Positions 1 to 9,351 of a DNA stretch of 64,000 bases are shown here, piece by piece (the stretch's first letter is position 1; every line of letters starts with the position of its first letter). The notes under the pieces were generated by a model, which saw nothing but the letters and a program-made list of their open reading frames with translations, did not search any database and was not told where the DNA came from. Location of the stretch: positions 496,001 through 560,000 of the forward strand of contig NC_021353.1 in NCBI RefSeq assembly GCF_000404225.1. The letters are read 5' to 3'. Origin of the DNA: Candidatus Methanomassiliicoccus intestinalis Issoire-Mx1 (GTDB lineage: Archaea; Thermoplasmatota; Thermoplasmata; Methanomassiliicoccales; Methanomassiliicoccaceae). The translations under genes and the position numbers were made by a program.

Positions 1-73
1 GCTCGCTAAACTTAATGAACTAGGTAAAACTCCAGACACCATTCTTGAAGATGGGCCTTATCCATTGATTTAA
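1..73 (+). CDS. 3' end of a gene cut by the window edge
   Basis: An open frame enters at base 2 and stops at TAA (71-73), giving a tail ending EDGPYPLI. Too little remains to name the family. It lies on the same strand as, and about 280 bases ahead of, the tandem UroD methyltransferases, so it could belong to the same methyl-transfer neighbourhood; that is inference from position only. Confidence 0.45.
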   Translation, partial: LAKLNELGKTPDTILEDGPYPLI

Positions 74-351
74 TTTCAAGTAATCAGGTGTGTTAAATAA
101 GGAGTCAATTCAATTGAATACAGGCGCAATGCTCGGTTCAAGACTGGCACTTAATTGATGCTGCGTTTACACACTCGATTCACTTGAAGAATTAATGAAT
201 TGAAATGAGTCGCATCTGGATATCTGATTAGATTTAATGAGTATTCAGAGTCGTTGATTCTGGTAGTGATTATACAGTGGTATGCAAATTAATTTCATTT
301 AGAACTATATGTGCTGTTTTTATACGATAGATGTGTTCTTACAGCGATCAT
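74..351. other. Non-coding leader upstream of the first UroD gene
   Basis: This 278-base AT-rich gap is closed by stops in the frame of the following gene (a TAG sits at 328-330 directly before an ATG at 331). I see no convincing gene or RNA in it. It presumably holds the promoter of the UroD gene; no clear strong TATA box or long hairpin stands out. Confidence 0.4.
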
Positions 352-1467
352 ATGGGTTATGAAGAGTTATTTCCTCCTTGTGATATGGAATGGCATGCAC
401 GTTCAAAGAAAAGATTTGCAAATGCTTTTGTCGATAGCAAATTCGACAGAGTTGATGTAGATTTACATATGCTCTCACACGCTGCTGTAGCATGCGGATA
501 TACAATCAGGGATTTTTACGAGAAACCAGAACTTGGAATCCATTGCGTTGCTCACATCTATCAGTTATATGATTTGCTGCCTGTGACACACTGGTTCTAT
601 GCGTCACCGTGGCTGGCTGATTTAGGATGTACTATGAAGTATATGGACAGCATTCCACCCATACCAGAAAAACCAATAATCTCTGAGCCCAGTGATGTAG
701 ACAACCTTCAAGTACCGAGCATTGAAGAAGTGTATGATGGTTGGACATATAGTCAGTATAAGCGGATATATTCCTATGTGCAGGAGCATATTCCACATAC
801 CTTTTTACCAATGTCCTATGCATTTGATATTACTGGGGAAGCTGCTGCATTATGCGGTGTAGAAAACTTCATCATGTGGACCTTTGTAGAACAAGAAGCA
901 GCTCACAAGTTACTCGCTAAGTTCACTGAAACTGCAGTGAATGGAGCACTATGTACCGCTAAAGATCATGGCTACTCTATGTTGATCGTAGCCTCTATTC
1001 TCGCAAATAATGATATATTCTCAGACGAAGCCATAAAGGATTTTTCTGTTAAGTATATGAAAGATTACGTAAACAATTCATTCCGTGGTGGTGCCGGTCC
1101 TCAGGTTTTCTATCACTGCTGTGGAAATCATGAAACAAGCTATAAACAATTTCACAGTCTTGTCTGGTCTCCACTTACTGAGATACACATGGGATACAAA
1201 GGGCAAGAAGCATTCCCCTCCGATCTCTTGGTAAAAGAGTTTGGGACCAAAGCAACCTGTATGGGATCTGTTGATACTAAGCTGCTGATCAGTCCCAATC
1301 CGAGAGCTGTGTATGAAGCGTCTGCTCAGCAGATAGTCGCTGGGAGGGACTCACCACGTGGATATGTTCTCGGTGCTTCCTGCGAATGTCCACCGTATGC
1401 TTTACCTGGTAACATCCTTGCAATGACCCGCGCAGCCCAAGACTATGGTACCTATGGGAAATGGTGA
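352..1467 (+). CDS. UroD-family (MtaA/MtbA-like) methyltransferase, copy 1
   Basis: A 371-residue protein of the uroporphyrinogen decarboxylase fold family, which in methanogens includes the zinc-dependent methylcobamide:coenzyme M methyltransferases MtaA and MtbA. Visible signs are HCCGN at about residues 255-259 and CECPP at about 344-348 followed by the NILAM segment, matching the His-x-Cys and C-terminal Cys that bind zinc in that family (ligand assignment is inferred). It is probably soluble and moves a methyl group between a corrinoid protein and a thiol; the substrate is unknown. I prefer ATG 352 over ATG 331 because copy 2 starts with the same MGYEELFPP segment. The two copies are collinear without indels and share identical DNA blocks. 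Confidence 0.72.
   Translation: MGYEELFPPCDMEWHARSKKRFANAFVDSKFDRVDVDLHMLSHAAVACGYTIRDFYEKPELGIHCVAHIYQLYDLLPVTHWFYASPWLADLGCTMKYMDSIPPIPEKPIISEPSDVDNLQVPSIEEVYDGWTYSQYKRIYSYVQEHIPHTFLPMSYAFDITGEAAALCGVENFIMWTFVEQEAAHKLLAKFTETAVNGALCTAKDHGYSMLIVASILANNDIFSDEAIKDFSVKYMKDYVNNSFRGGAGPQVFYHCCGNHETSYKQFHSLVWSPLTEIHMGYKGQEAFPSDLLVKEFGTKATCMGSVDTKLLISPNPRAVYEASAQQIVAGRDSPRGYVLGASCECPPYALPGNILAMTRAAQDYGTYGKW
835..966 (+). repeat. 132-bp block identical to 2245-2376 inside the second UroD gene
   Basis: Bases 835-966 and 2245-2376 (offset 1410) are identical by eye, including every synonymous position, while flanking stretches such as about 610-830 versus 2020-2240 differ at many sites. A further near-identical block covers the last 87 bases of both genes (1381-1467 and 2791-2877). 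The mosaic points to recent gene conversion rather than a single recent duplication. Confidence 0.8.
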
Positions 1468-1723
1468 ATGCTTTCAATACTCCAAACTTTTTCTATCTCT
1501 TTTTATGATTAGATAGATTAATTTTGGTAGAGCTCTATTTACGTTATCACAAATTGTAAAATACTTCTATTTTCTAGTGCTATCTAATATTTAAGTATAA
1601 ACTCAAATAAAGCAATATTTTTTCATTATACTCTTCTATATTACAAATTATTTGCGTTTACTCCCTATAATCTATACGTATTGCAACAATTTTGCATTTT
1701 TAGCGTATTTTTTGTCACAAGTC

Positions 1724-1733
1724 TTATATATTT
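1724..1733 (+). promoter_or_regulatory. Probable TATA box of the second UroD gene
   Basis: TTATATATTT lies 29-38 bases ahead of ATG 1762, a spacing that would give a very short leader in an archaeon. A GGGG run at 1753-1756 could act as a weak ribosome binding site. The rest of the 294-base gap between the two UroD genes is AT-rich with nothing else recognisable. Confidence 0.5.
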
Positions 1734-1761
1734 ACGCGCTTCTATCAGTATTGGGGATTAT

Positions 1762-2877
1762 ATGGGATACGAAGAGTTATTTCCACCGTATGATATGGAA
1801 TGGCATGCCCATTCTACAAGACGTTTTGCAAATCCCTTTGTCGATAACAAGTTCGACAGAGTTGATGTAGATCCGATTATGCTCTCACACGCTGCTGTAG
1901 CATGCGGATATACAATCAGGGATTTCTACGAGAAACCAGAACTTGGAATCCATTGTCTTGCGCACATTTATCAGTTATATGATTTGCTGCCTGTGACACA
2001 CTGGTTCTACGCTTCTCCATGGTTAGCTGACCTGGGTTGTAACATGATTTACAAAGAGACTCTCCCTCCAATTCCAGAATCTGAGATTCTCCATGAACCA
2101 GGCGATGTAGACAACCTTCATGTGCCTAGCCAAGAAGAGCTGTATGATGGATGGACATATTCTCAATACAAGAGACTTTATGCATATGTGCAGAAAAACA
2201 TCCCACAGACATTCGTTCCAATTGCATATGGATTCGATCCAGTCGGGGAAGCTGCTGCATTATGCGGTGTAGAAAACTTCATCATGTGGACCTTTGTAGA
2301 ACAAGAAGCAGCTCACAAGTTACTCGCTAAGTTCACTGAAACTGCAGTGAATGGAGCACTATGTACCGCTAAAGACTACGGATCCGCTATGTTAGTAATA
2401 GCTTCTGTGTTAGCCAACAATGATATTTTCTCTGACGAGGCTATTAGGGAATATTCTGTCAAATACATGAGAGAGTATGTTGACAAATCATTCCGTGGTG
2501 GCGCAGGTCCTCAGATTTTCTATCACTGCTGTGGAAATCATGAAACAAGCTATAAAGAATTCCAGAATCTGATCTGGTCTCCATTTACTGTATTCCACAT
2601 TGGATACAAAGGAGCCGATCCATTCCCGTCTGAATTATTGGTACAGGAATATGGAAACAAAGCTACCTGCATGGGATCTGTCGATACTAAATTACTGATT
2701 AACCCCAACCCGAAGGTTGTCTATGAAGCATCTGCTCAACAGGTTGTTGCTGGAAGAGATGCTCCACGCGGTTATATTCTAGGTTCATCTTGCGAATGTC
2801 CACCGTATGCTTTACCCGGTAACATCCTTGCAATGACCCGCGCAGCCCAAGACTATGGTACCTATGGGAAATGGTGA
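1762..2877 (+). CDS. UroD-family (MtaA/MtbA-like) methyltransferase, copy 2
   Basis: A second 371-residue UroD-fold methyltransferase, same length as copy 1 with no gaps. The presumed zinc-site motifs HCCGN (about 255-259) and CECPP (about 344-348) are kept. Divergence is concentrated around residues 85-160, a region that could shape the partner or substrate site, while the catalytic parts are near identical in DNA. Start: ATG 1762, because the frame upstream to 1681 has no counterpart in copy 1. The next gene begins 9 bases after the stop with GGTGAG in between, so this copy is co-transcribed with the small CxxC protein. Likely role is methyl transfer from a corrinoid protein; donor and acceptor are not known. 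Confidence 0.72.
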   Translation: MGYEELFPPYDMEWHAHSTRRFANPFVDNKFDRVDVDPIMLSHAAVACGYTIRDFYEKPELGIHCLAHIYQLYDLLPVTHWFYASPWLADLGCNMIYKETLPPIPESEILHEPGDVDNLHVPSQEELYDGWTYSQYKRLYAYVQKNIPQTFVPIAYGFDPVGEAAALCGVENFIMWTFVEQEAAHKLLAKFTETAVNGALCTAKDYGSAMLVIASVLANNDIFSDEAIREYSVKYMREYVDKSFRGGAGPQIFYHCCGNHETSYKEFQNLIWSPFTVFHIGYKGADPFPSELLVQEYGNKATCMGSVDTKLLINPNPKVVYEASAQQVVAGRDAPRGYILGSSCECPPYALPGNILAMTRAAQDYGTYGKW

Positions 2878-2886
2878 GGTGAGAAA

Positions 2887-3333
2887 ATGGATGCAAAATT
2901 CTCTGACAGCGTAAAAGAACTCATTGGATCAAGAGGTCTAAAACTTGATGATGTTATTGATGTCATCAACACTGCTGAATCAAGCAAAAGAAAGATTAAC
3001 GATGGTTCCAAGAACCTTGCCAAGAAACGTATTGGGGAAGCTACAATCTACGCCGTATATGACAATGATGGTAACGTAGAGACAGCTTATTCTCATCGCA
3101 TGGTACTTGGAGATCTTCAGAAGACTACCGATGAGCCAGACCCAACAAACTGGGTATGCGTTTCCTGTAATGAAAAGGCTGTTGTTGGAACAGTCTTAAT
3201 GACATACATGGGCATTACTAGATCTGGACCAGCAGTCGTATGTGAAAAATGCGGCGATGCTTGGGTAGAAGAGTATCTGGCTATCAACACTATTGCAGCA
3301 GCAGAAGGTCTCTTCGAAAAGAAGAAAGCATAA
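2887..3333 (+). CDS. Small zinc-ribbon/redox-like protein partnered with UroD
   Basis: 148 residues. The N-terminal ~85 residues are charged and helical in look; the C-terminal half carries two CxxC pairs, CVSC (about residue 94) and CEKC (about 120), spaced like a zinc ribbon or a rubredoxin-like redox site. From memory it resembles small redox proteins found beside UroD-type methyltransferases and radical SAM enzymes in acetogens and sulfate reducers, but I cannot confirm this without a search. The gene is 9 bases behind the second UroD gene with GGTGAG as ribosome binding site, so the two form an operon. A T-rich stretch at 3365-3371 follows and may end transcription. Confidence 0.6.
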   Translation: MDAKFSDSVKELIGSRGLKLDDVIDVINTAESSKRKINDGSKNLAKKRIGEATIYAVYDNDGNVETAYSHRMVLGDLQKTTDEPDPTNWVCVSCNEKAVVGTVLMTYMGITRSGPAVVCEKCGDAWVEEYLAINTIAAAEGLFEKKKA

Positions 3334-3412
3334 ACCACTTACGGGCCCACAAGGCCTTCTCAACCTTTTTTTATAATTCTAAAACATATTTGTTGTTTGA
3401 TGGTGTTTATAC

Positions 3413-4783
3413 ATGAGTGAGATTATAGGGGAAACAGAAAGTTTGTGCCCAGAATGTTTAAAAGTGATTCCTGCTGTAAAAATTGCAGAAAATGATAACA
3501 TTTATCTGGAAAAGACATGCCCTGAGCATGGTAAATATAAAGTTTTAATCTGGAGAGGAGTTGATGATTACCTCTCTTTAAAGAAATACGCATGTGTTCC
3601 GTCCAAGCCAAATGTATGTGTTGTGGACAAAGAAGAAATTGTATGTCCTCTGGATTGTGGATTGTGTAAAGAACACACACAACACACATGCATCGCCATC
3701 CTCGAGGTTACAAACGGATGCAACCTCAAGTGTCCAATATGTTTTGCATCAGCAAGTTCCGGTTACAAGTTCCATCCAGACCTCAATACAATTCGCAAAA
3801 TGTATCAAACTGCTCTAGACAGTGTAGGAGAAAATGTTTGTATACAGATCAGCGGAGGAGAACCAACAATTAGGGATGACCTTCCTGAAATTATCAAAAT
3901 GGGAAAAGATATGGGTATTAGTTACATTGAGTTGAATACCAACGGTGTTAGATTTGCAGAAGATATTGAATTTCTTCAGAAATGCAAGGACGCTGGTGTA
4001 GATTCTCTTTATTTCTCATTTGATGGTGTTACAAGCGATGTATTTGTGAAAACATGTGGCAGAGATCTGCTAGAAACCAAATTAAAAACGATTGAAAATT
4101 GTAAGAAAGTTGAAATGGGTGTGACATTAGTCACTGTAGTTTCTCCAGACATTAATCTCAATCAAATAGGTCAGATAATCGACTTTGCAAAGAAAAATGT
4201 GCCAACTATTAAGGGTGTGCATTTTCAGCCTCTTAGCTATTTTGGTCGTTATCCAATTGTCCCTCAAGATGAAAACCGTACCGTCCTTCCAGATCTTTTA
4301 GTTGAGATCGAAAAGCAAACAAAAGGGCAGTTAAGAGTGGATAATTTTATTCCTACTTCCTGCACAAATGTTCACTGTGACATTAAATCAATGTCGGTGG
4401 TGTTAGAAGATGGTTCTCTCTTTCCATTGACTCATAGATCAATGGGACCTCCAAAAGATACCTGTTGTATAGCTTCTAAAACAAGGCAAGAAGTAAGCGA
4501 TCTGTGGAGATTCGTAGATGAAAGCATGGACAGCGATAATAAAAAGGATCCAGAACCTGGCAGCTGGGACGAATTCATTCAGAGAGCTAAAAGCAATTAT
4601 CTGACAATTTCTTCAATGCCATTTCAAGATGTCTGGAATGTTGAAACAGAGCGTCTTCGCGGATGCTGCATTCACACAATCACTCCAGATGGACGACTTA
4701 TACCGTTCTGCTTGTTTAATATAAACAGTGTTCACGGACAAACATTATACCGTAATGAGGTTTTTGGAAAAAATTCTCAGTAA
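3413..4783 (+). CDS. Radical SAM enzyme of the tetraether-synthase-like (Tes/MJ0619) type
   Basis: 456 residues. The N-terminus has a CPEC...CPEHG zinc-type module, then CPLDCGLC and QHTC, then the radical SAM cluster motif CNLKCPIC (C103, C107, C110) and the SGGEP motif near residue 150. The C-terminus has an RGCCIHTITPDGRLIPFC element typical of Tes-like proteins. In archaea this family includes the enzyme that joins lipid tails into tetraethers; paralogues sit with methyltransferase and redox genes. Which role applies here is undecided. Start ATG 3413 follows GGTG. It is about 80 bases behind the UroD/redox pair and converges on a zinc-ribbon gene. Confidence 0.65.
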   Translation: MSEIIGETESLCPECLKVIPAVKIAENDNIYLEKTCPEHGKYKVLIWRGVDDYLSLKKYACVPSKPNVCVVDKEEIVCPLDCGLCKEHTQHTCIAILEVTNGCNLKCPICFASASSGYKFHPDLNTIRKMYQTALDSVGENVCIQISGGEPTIRDDLPEIIKMGKDMGISYIELNTNGVRFAEDIEFLQKCKDAGVDSLYFSFDGVTSDVFVKTCGRDLLETKLKTIENCKKVEMGVTLVTVVSPDINLNQIGQIIDFAKKNVPTIKGVHFQPLSYFGRYPIVPQDENRTVLPDLLVEIEKQTKGQLRVDNFIPTSCTNVHCDIKSMSVVLEDGSLFPLTHRSMGPPKDTCCIASKTRQEVSDLWRFVDESMDSDNKKDPEPGSWDEFIQRAKSNYLTISSMPFQDVWNVETERLRGCCIHTITPDGRLIPFCLFNINSVHGQTLYRNEVFGKNSQ

Positions 4784-4816
4784 GAGAGTCAGCAGGCTTA
4801 ACGCCTGCCACTCTTA
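4781..4816. terminator. Bidirectional hairpin between convergent genes
   Basis: GCAGGC (4792-4797), loop TTAAC, GCCTGC (4803-4808), extended by AGAGT/ACTCT-type pairing on both flanks. It contains the stop codons of both the radical SAM gene and the zinc-ribbon gene, so it sits where transcripts from both strands must end. No long T-run follows on either side. Confidence 0.5.
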
Positions 4817-5103
4817 CCAACACTTTTATTATAATTGTCTAAAATTCCATTCATGTAAGTTGCAAGCTGTTTTTCTCTTTCTTTTGACTTTACAAGAACT
4901 CCGCCGATTGGAAATTCATAGTCACATCTCAGACATCTAGCCATATTGCAACCATATGCACCTTTAGAACATCCCTTACAAGCTATTGCACGAGATTGAA
5001 AAAGTGAGAATTCCAAGCCACAACGCGGGCAAGTCATTTTTTTAGTAGTTTTCATGAGAGCGGGCGTTACTCCTACTCTCTCCATTTCAGGCGTAAGCGG
5101 CAT
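4798..5103 (-). CDS. Small zinc-ribbon protein
   Basis: About 101 residues with a CPRCG pair, then CKGC, GCNMARCLRC and a lysine-rich tail: a double zinc-ribbon layout. No enzyme motif is visible. I chose ATG 5103 because GGGAG lies about 9 bases ahead; the frame stays open to a GTG at 5139 (113 residues). The gene converges on the radical SAM gene and their ends share a hairpin. It could be a partner of that enzyme or a nucleic-acid-binding protein; function unknown. Confidence 0.6.
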   Translation of the reverse strand: MPLTPEMERVGVTPALMKTTKKMTCPRCGLEFSLFQSRAIACKGCSKGAYGCNMARCLRCDYEFPIGGVLVKSKEREKQLATYMNGILDNYNKSVGKSGRR

Positions 5104-5256
5104 TATTAATTTCTCCCACATCCCATATTGTCCAGACACTAGATAAGGCTTTGTAATCTCATATCAAATCGAGACAGAATTTTGAAATATTTTCTCACAT
5201 GAATCTTTTTGAAATAATCCATATTCATATAGTTGAATTACTTAGACATTGATTGA

Positions 5257-5880
5257 ATGGGTGAGATATTTTTTAGAGAATTATGCAGTTCAGACATTAT
5301 TGCTGTAAAACATATGCTTGAGGAAATATGGGAAATTGATAAATTTACAGCAGGAAACTCCAAAACTGCAAATTGCATAATATCTTCTATTCTCTACAAT
5401 GATCTAATTACTCAAAACTATTCTGAAATTGCAGTTTTAGATGGAAATGTAGTTGGAGTACTGTTAGCTAGAATTAAAGATTCTAAAAATACACACATGA
5501 TATGGACTCTTAAATCTCTATATTATTCACTTTGTCTGAAAGTTTTTAAAAAAAACAAAGCTGGATGTATGGAATATCTCAGAGTTGAACAGTCTTTTAA
5601 AAAGCTCTTGGTTCAGAATTCGTTTGATAGTGAATTGATATTTTTCATGGTGAATGATAATATACGAGGAAAAGGCGTTGGAAAATCATTATTGTCTCAC
5701 TATCTGGATAAATGCAGGTCTAATGGTGTAGTTAATCTCTGTTTAGTTACCGATACCCAGTGCAATTATGGATACTATGATAAAATTGGTTTTACTCTGG
5801 AATGTGAGGACGCATTCAGGCTGGAATTATCCTCAGGGCCGACTGAACATAAAACATTTCTTTATTCATACAAACTCTGA
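5257..5880 (+). CDS. GNAT-family N-acetyltransferase
   Basis: 207 residues. The acetyl-CoA loop is visible as NIRGKGVGKSLL near residue 135, followed by the NYGYYDKIGF segment typical of the C-terminal part of the GNAT fold. A long insertion (about residues 75-125, lysine-rich) separates the N-terminal and core strands. Substrate is unknown; small-molecule or protein N-acetylation are both possible. It is monocistronic with about 100 bases before the sensor gene. Confidence 0.7.
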   Translation: MGEIFFRELCSSDIIAVKHMLEEIWEIDKFTAGNSKTANCIISSILYNDLITQNYSEIAVLDGNVVGVLLARIKDSKNTHMIWTLKSLYYSLCLKVFKKNKAGCMEYLRVEQSFKKLLVQNSFDSELIFFMVNDNIRGKGVGKSLLSHYLDKCRSNGVVNLCLVTDTQCNYGYYDKIGFTLECEDAFRLELSSGPTEHKTFLYSYKL

Positions 5881-5978
5881 TTTCTAAGATACCTGGTTCT
5901 TACTCTAAATTTCTGTACTGGATTGATGAAGCGATAGTTTAACATTCAGAAAGGCATTAGCTACTCAGCTTTAGTGAT

Positions 5979-8900
5979 GTGCTGGAAGTCTTGGAGGCTG
6001 CGCAATTGCAAAACTCTGTAAATGATGCTAATATTAACTCGTTAGAAAACTCAAGTATGGCAAAACATACTGCAGTGCTTTACGGATCAGATGATGATAT
6101 GCATTCGTCTATGATCCCTCTGCTTATAAACAGTCTTTCTAACAACGATCACATGTGCCTTTGTATTCTGGATGATATAATGTATCTTGAGTTGACTGGG
6201 ATGCTTCTCAAGGAAGGTATAGATGTAGATGATGCTCAAAACTCCGAACGCTTAAATCATCTTGTAAAAAATGAAATATTTTTCACAAAGGGATCATTCA
6301 ACCTTGAACAGACATTTGCGATATTTACCAGCATAGCCAATGCATCACAGGCACACGGTTTTAAACAATTGGACATCTTTACCGACATGTCATGGACTCT
6401 TCCCAAAGTTCTAAACAGGGCAGAGTATGAACTCAAGATAAATTTGATTCTTGCACCATTTAATGTCAACATGATATGCATGTATGATCTGAGAAAATTC
6501 TCTTCTGATGCTGTAATGGATGCCCTAAGAACGCATCCTACAGTTTATGCGAATGGTGTAGAATATAAAAATCCGTTCTTTACACCTTCAGAGAGGCTCA
6601 TGCATGAGGACTTTTCCGATCTTGAATTGGAATACGCTCTTAAGATCATCCGCAGTATCTATGATTTAAAAAATTCTCTAGATCTCTGTGAAGGAAATAT
6701 TCATGAAATGGGAAGTTTAGTTAAATCCTGTAACTCTGAGAAAAATGACCTAAGTATCGCCTTGAATGAATTAAAATTCAAATTTGATCAATATGCAGAG
6801 GGAATCTCAGACTGGATATGGGAACTTGATTCAGATGGAAACTTCAATTACACGTCAACCGCTGTAACTCATATTCTTGGAATTCAGAGGGAAGACATTC
6901 TTGGAAAAAGTCTAATCTCAATATTCTGTGATGAAGATAAGGAAGTTTTATCAAAAGCTGTTGAAGAAGCAAAATATCGGATTGCATCGTTTGGTCCGAT
7001 TGATCTGCGGGCATCTAAAAACGGTGAAACCGTTTACCTAAGAATCTCAGCCGTGCCGCTGTTTCATCGTAATGGTACGTTCTTAGGATATCGCGGGATT
7101 GCCAATGATATAACGAATAGCACTAATTATGAATTAAATATAAAATCTCTCGAAGATGAAATTTCAAAGCATGTCATATCTTCAGGGGAAGCTGAAAAAA
7201 CAATCAATGATCTGAAAACAGATCTTGAATCAAAATGTTCTGAAATTCAGCAGCTAAACGAATCATTATCTGGTTTAAATGCTGACATATCTTCAAAAAA
7301 TAATGAAATTGTAGTTTTGAGAGATGAACTTGAAACTGAAAAGAACAAGTTATCTGAGCTTCAAAACAGTTTCGAGTCTAAAAAGATGGAGATTACAATG
7401 GTTTCCAGCTCTCTAGCTGCATTCAAAGATGAATCTGAAAGACTGACTGGAAAACTCATTCAGTCACAGACTGACCTAAGCAATACTCAGGCAGATCTAG
7501 CTGCCCTCAAAACAAACCTAGATGGCGAGATCTCTGTTTTGAAAGGAGAATTATTATCTGCACAAACTAAAATTGAAGATCTAAATGCATCAATTGAAAG
7601 CAAAAATGCGGAAATAAGCACGCTCACATCCGCGGCTGCTGTACTATCGGACGAGAAACAGGCATTGAAAACTCAAATCGACGTGATGAAATCTGATTTG
7701 GATGTAAGCACAAAAGAGCTCACAGCGCTCACCGCAGAACTCGAAGAGCTGAAAAATAAATATGCCAAAGAGGTCCCCTATCTCAAAGAGCAATTAGCTT
7801 CTTCAAACTCAAGCATACTCGATTTGAGTTCATCACTGGATAGTAAAAATTCTGAACTGTTGACTTTAACTGCGGCCACAGCATTGCTGGCTGATGAGAA
7901 ACAGTCTTTAGAATCTCAATTAGAGTCAATCAAATCTGATTTAGATGGTAGCATTTCTAAAATGACCGCATCGGTGGCAGATGTCGAATTGTTAAAAAAT
8001 TCTAATTCTGAACTTAAAGATCAACTGGAGGAAGCTAACAAACTCATCGCTGAATTAAAATCTTTCAAGGATTCGGCCGATTCTAAAATTTCTTCATTAA
8101 CTGAAGATTTAATGCAAAAAGAAACTGAACTGAGTATCAAAGACACAGAGCTTTCTCAAGTACGTTCAGATCTGCTTTCTAAATCAGATGAAATAACCAG
8201 GTTCAATGATATATTAACGGTTAAAGATGAAGAAGTCACTAACATGCTGAGTAGGATTTCTTCTAGAGAAGAAGAACTTAACGAACTTCATGAGAGAATC
8301 TCAAAAATGAATCAAGATATAGATAATGAGATCTCATCCATGCGTGCGGAATTGAAAAATTCCATTGCACTATGTATTGAAGATTATTATGAAGTTTTAG
8401 ACTCATCTGCAGAAGCTATCTGGGTGATAGATAATAATGGAATTACCACTTTCACAAATAAACGGGTGTCTGAAATATTTGGATACTCGAAAGAAGAACT
8501 GCATGATAAAACCCCTACAGATTTTATGGACCCTGAGTGGTTGAATGCAGAAGATCGAAAAGCTCTTGAAGAGCGGATTATTAAATTTGTACGCAAAGAC
8601 GGCTCAGACCTATGGGTAATGGCCTCTTCAATCCCGCTTATTTCTCATGACGGGACGTCTAAAGGTATGATGGGTATTTTGGTTGACATAACCCTTCTTA
8701 AAAAATCAGTAATGCAGGCTCAGGCGCCAGCACCTCAGAAAGATCCAAATGATTTCATGGAACACTTAAATGACGCATTCACCTCAGTTTTATCCAACAT
8801 CGCTCTCGTTAAAGACTACGTTATCCCTGAAGGAAGGATGTATGACAAACTCATCAGGGTGCAGGAAGCTTCTGAGGCAGCTGTTAAAGCAGTAGGGTAT

Positions 8901-9308
8901 AACAAACTTCCAAATCTTACCATGCCGCTGATTCATGGGTCTGGAAAGATCCTCATAATTGATGATAATGATGCTGTGTCTGAATCTATCTCTGATCTTT
9001 TGACACATCTTGGATATGATCCAGATTATGCAGCTGATTGTGAAGAAGGACTTGAGTTATGTACTGATGCTGCAACTGATAACCAGCCATTTGCGGCTGC
9101 AATCATTGATATCAATATTCCAGGGTGTATGGATGTATTACCTATGATAAGTGCTGCATCTCCGGGAATTAAACTAATCGCATCAGATGTGTTGGAAACA
9201 GATCCAATTGGAGCAGAACCATCTGCATTTGGATTTGCGGCAGCAATTGCAAAGCCATTTTCAGCCGGAGAGTTGTCTTTCATTCTGAACGAAGTTTTGA
9301 ATCAATAA
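5979..9308 (+). CDS. MEDS-PAS-coiled coil-PAS-REC sensor protein without kinase domain
   Basis: 1109 residues. In order: a MEDS-type sensory domain (about 28-210; the domain is named from methanogen/methylotroph sensors such as DcmR), PAS 1 (about 265-380, SDWIWELDSDG), a long heptad-rich coiled coil (about 385-795), PAS 2 (about 800-915), a short helical part resembling a HisKA dimerisation domain without the phospho-accepting His (about 925-985), and a receiver domain (about 988-1105; IIDDND acidic pair, IIDINIPG phospho-Asp, AKPF lysine). No HATPase domain lies between the HisKA-like part and REC. It is probably cytosolic; no membrane segment is visible. GTG 5979 or ATG 6057 could be the start. 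Position beside methyltransferase genes suggests it senses methylated substrates or redox state (inference). Confidence 0.75.
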   Translation: MLEVLEAAQLQNSVNDANINSLENSSMAKHTAVLYGSDDDMHSSMIPLLINSLSNNDHMCLCILDDIMYLELTGMLLKEGIDVDDAQNSERLNHLVKNEIFFTKGSFNLEQTFAIFTSIANASQAHGFKQLDIFTDMSWTLPKVLNRAEYELKINLILAPFNVNMICMYDLRKFSSDAVMDALRTHPTVYANGVEYKNPFFTPSERLMHEDFSDLELEYALKIIRSIYDLKNSLDLCEGNIHEMGSLVKSCNSEKNDLSIALNELKFKFDQYAEGISDWIWELDSDGNFNYTSTAVTHILGIQREDILGKSLISIFCDEDKEVLSKAVEEAKYRIASFGPIDLRASKNGETVYLRISAVPLFHRNGTFLGYRGIANDITNSTNYELNIKSLEDEISKHVISSGEAEKTINDLKTDLESKCSEIQQLNESLSGLNADISSKNNEIVVLRDELETEKNKLSELQNSFESKKMEITMVSSSLAAFKDESERLTGKLIQSQTDLSNTQADLAALKTNLDGEISVLKGELLSAQTKIEDLNASIESKNAEISTLTSAAAVLSDEKQALKTQIDVMKSDLDVSTKELTALTAELEELKNKYAKEVPYLKEQLASSNSSILDLSSSLDSKNSELLTLTAATALLADEKQSLESQLESIKSDLDGSISKMTASVADVELLKNSNSELKDQLEEANKLIAELKSFKDSADSKISSLTEDLMQKETELSIKDTELSQVRSDLLSKSDEITRFNDILTVKDEEVTNMLSRISSREEELNELHERISKMNQDIDNEISSMRAELKNSIALCIEDYYEVLDSSAEAIWVIDNNGITTFTNKRVSEIFGYSKEELHDKTPTDFMDPEWLNAEDRKALEERIIKFVRKDGSDLWVMASSIPLISHDGTSKGMMGILVDITLLKKSVMQAQAPAPQKDPNDFMEHLNDAFTSVLSNIALVKDYVIPEGRMYDKLIRVQEASEAAVKAVGYNKLPNLTMPLIHGSGKILIIDDNDAVSESISDLLTHLGYDPDYAADCEEGLELCTDAATDNQPFAAAIIDINIPGCMDVLPMISAASPGIKLIASDVLETDPIGAEPSAFGFAAAIAKPFSAGELSFILNEVLNQ

Positions 9309-9351
9309 TGAACTTTCCAAACTTTTTAAATTTATAATCTGGTGGTATTTA

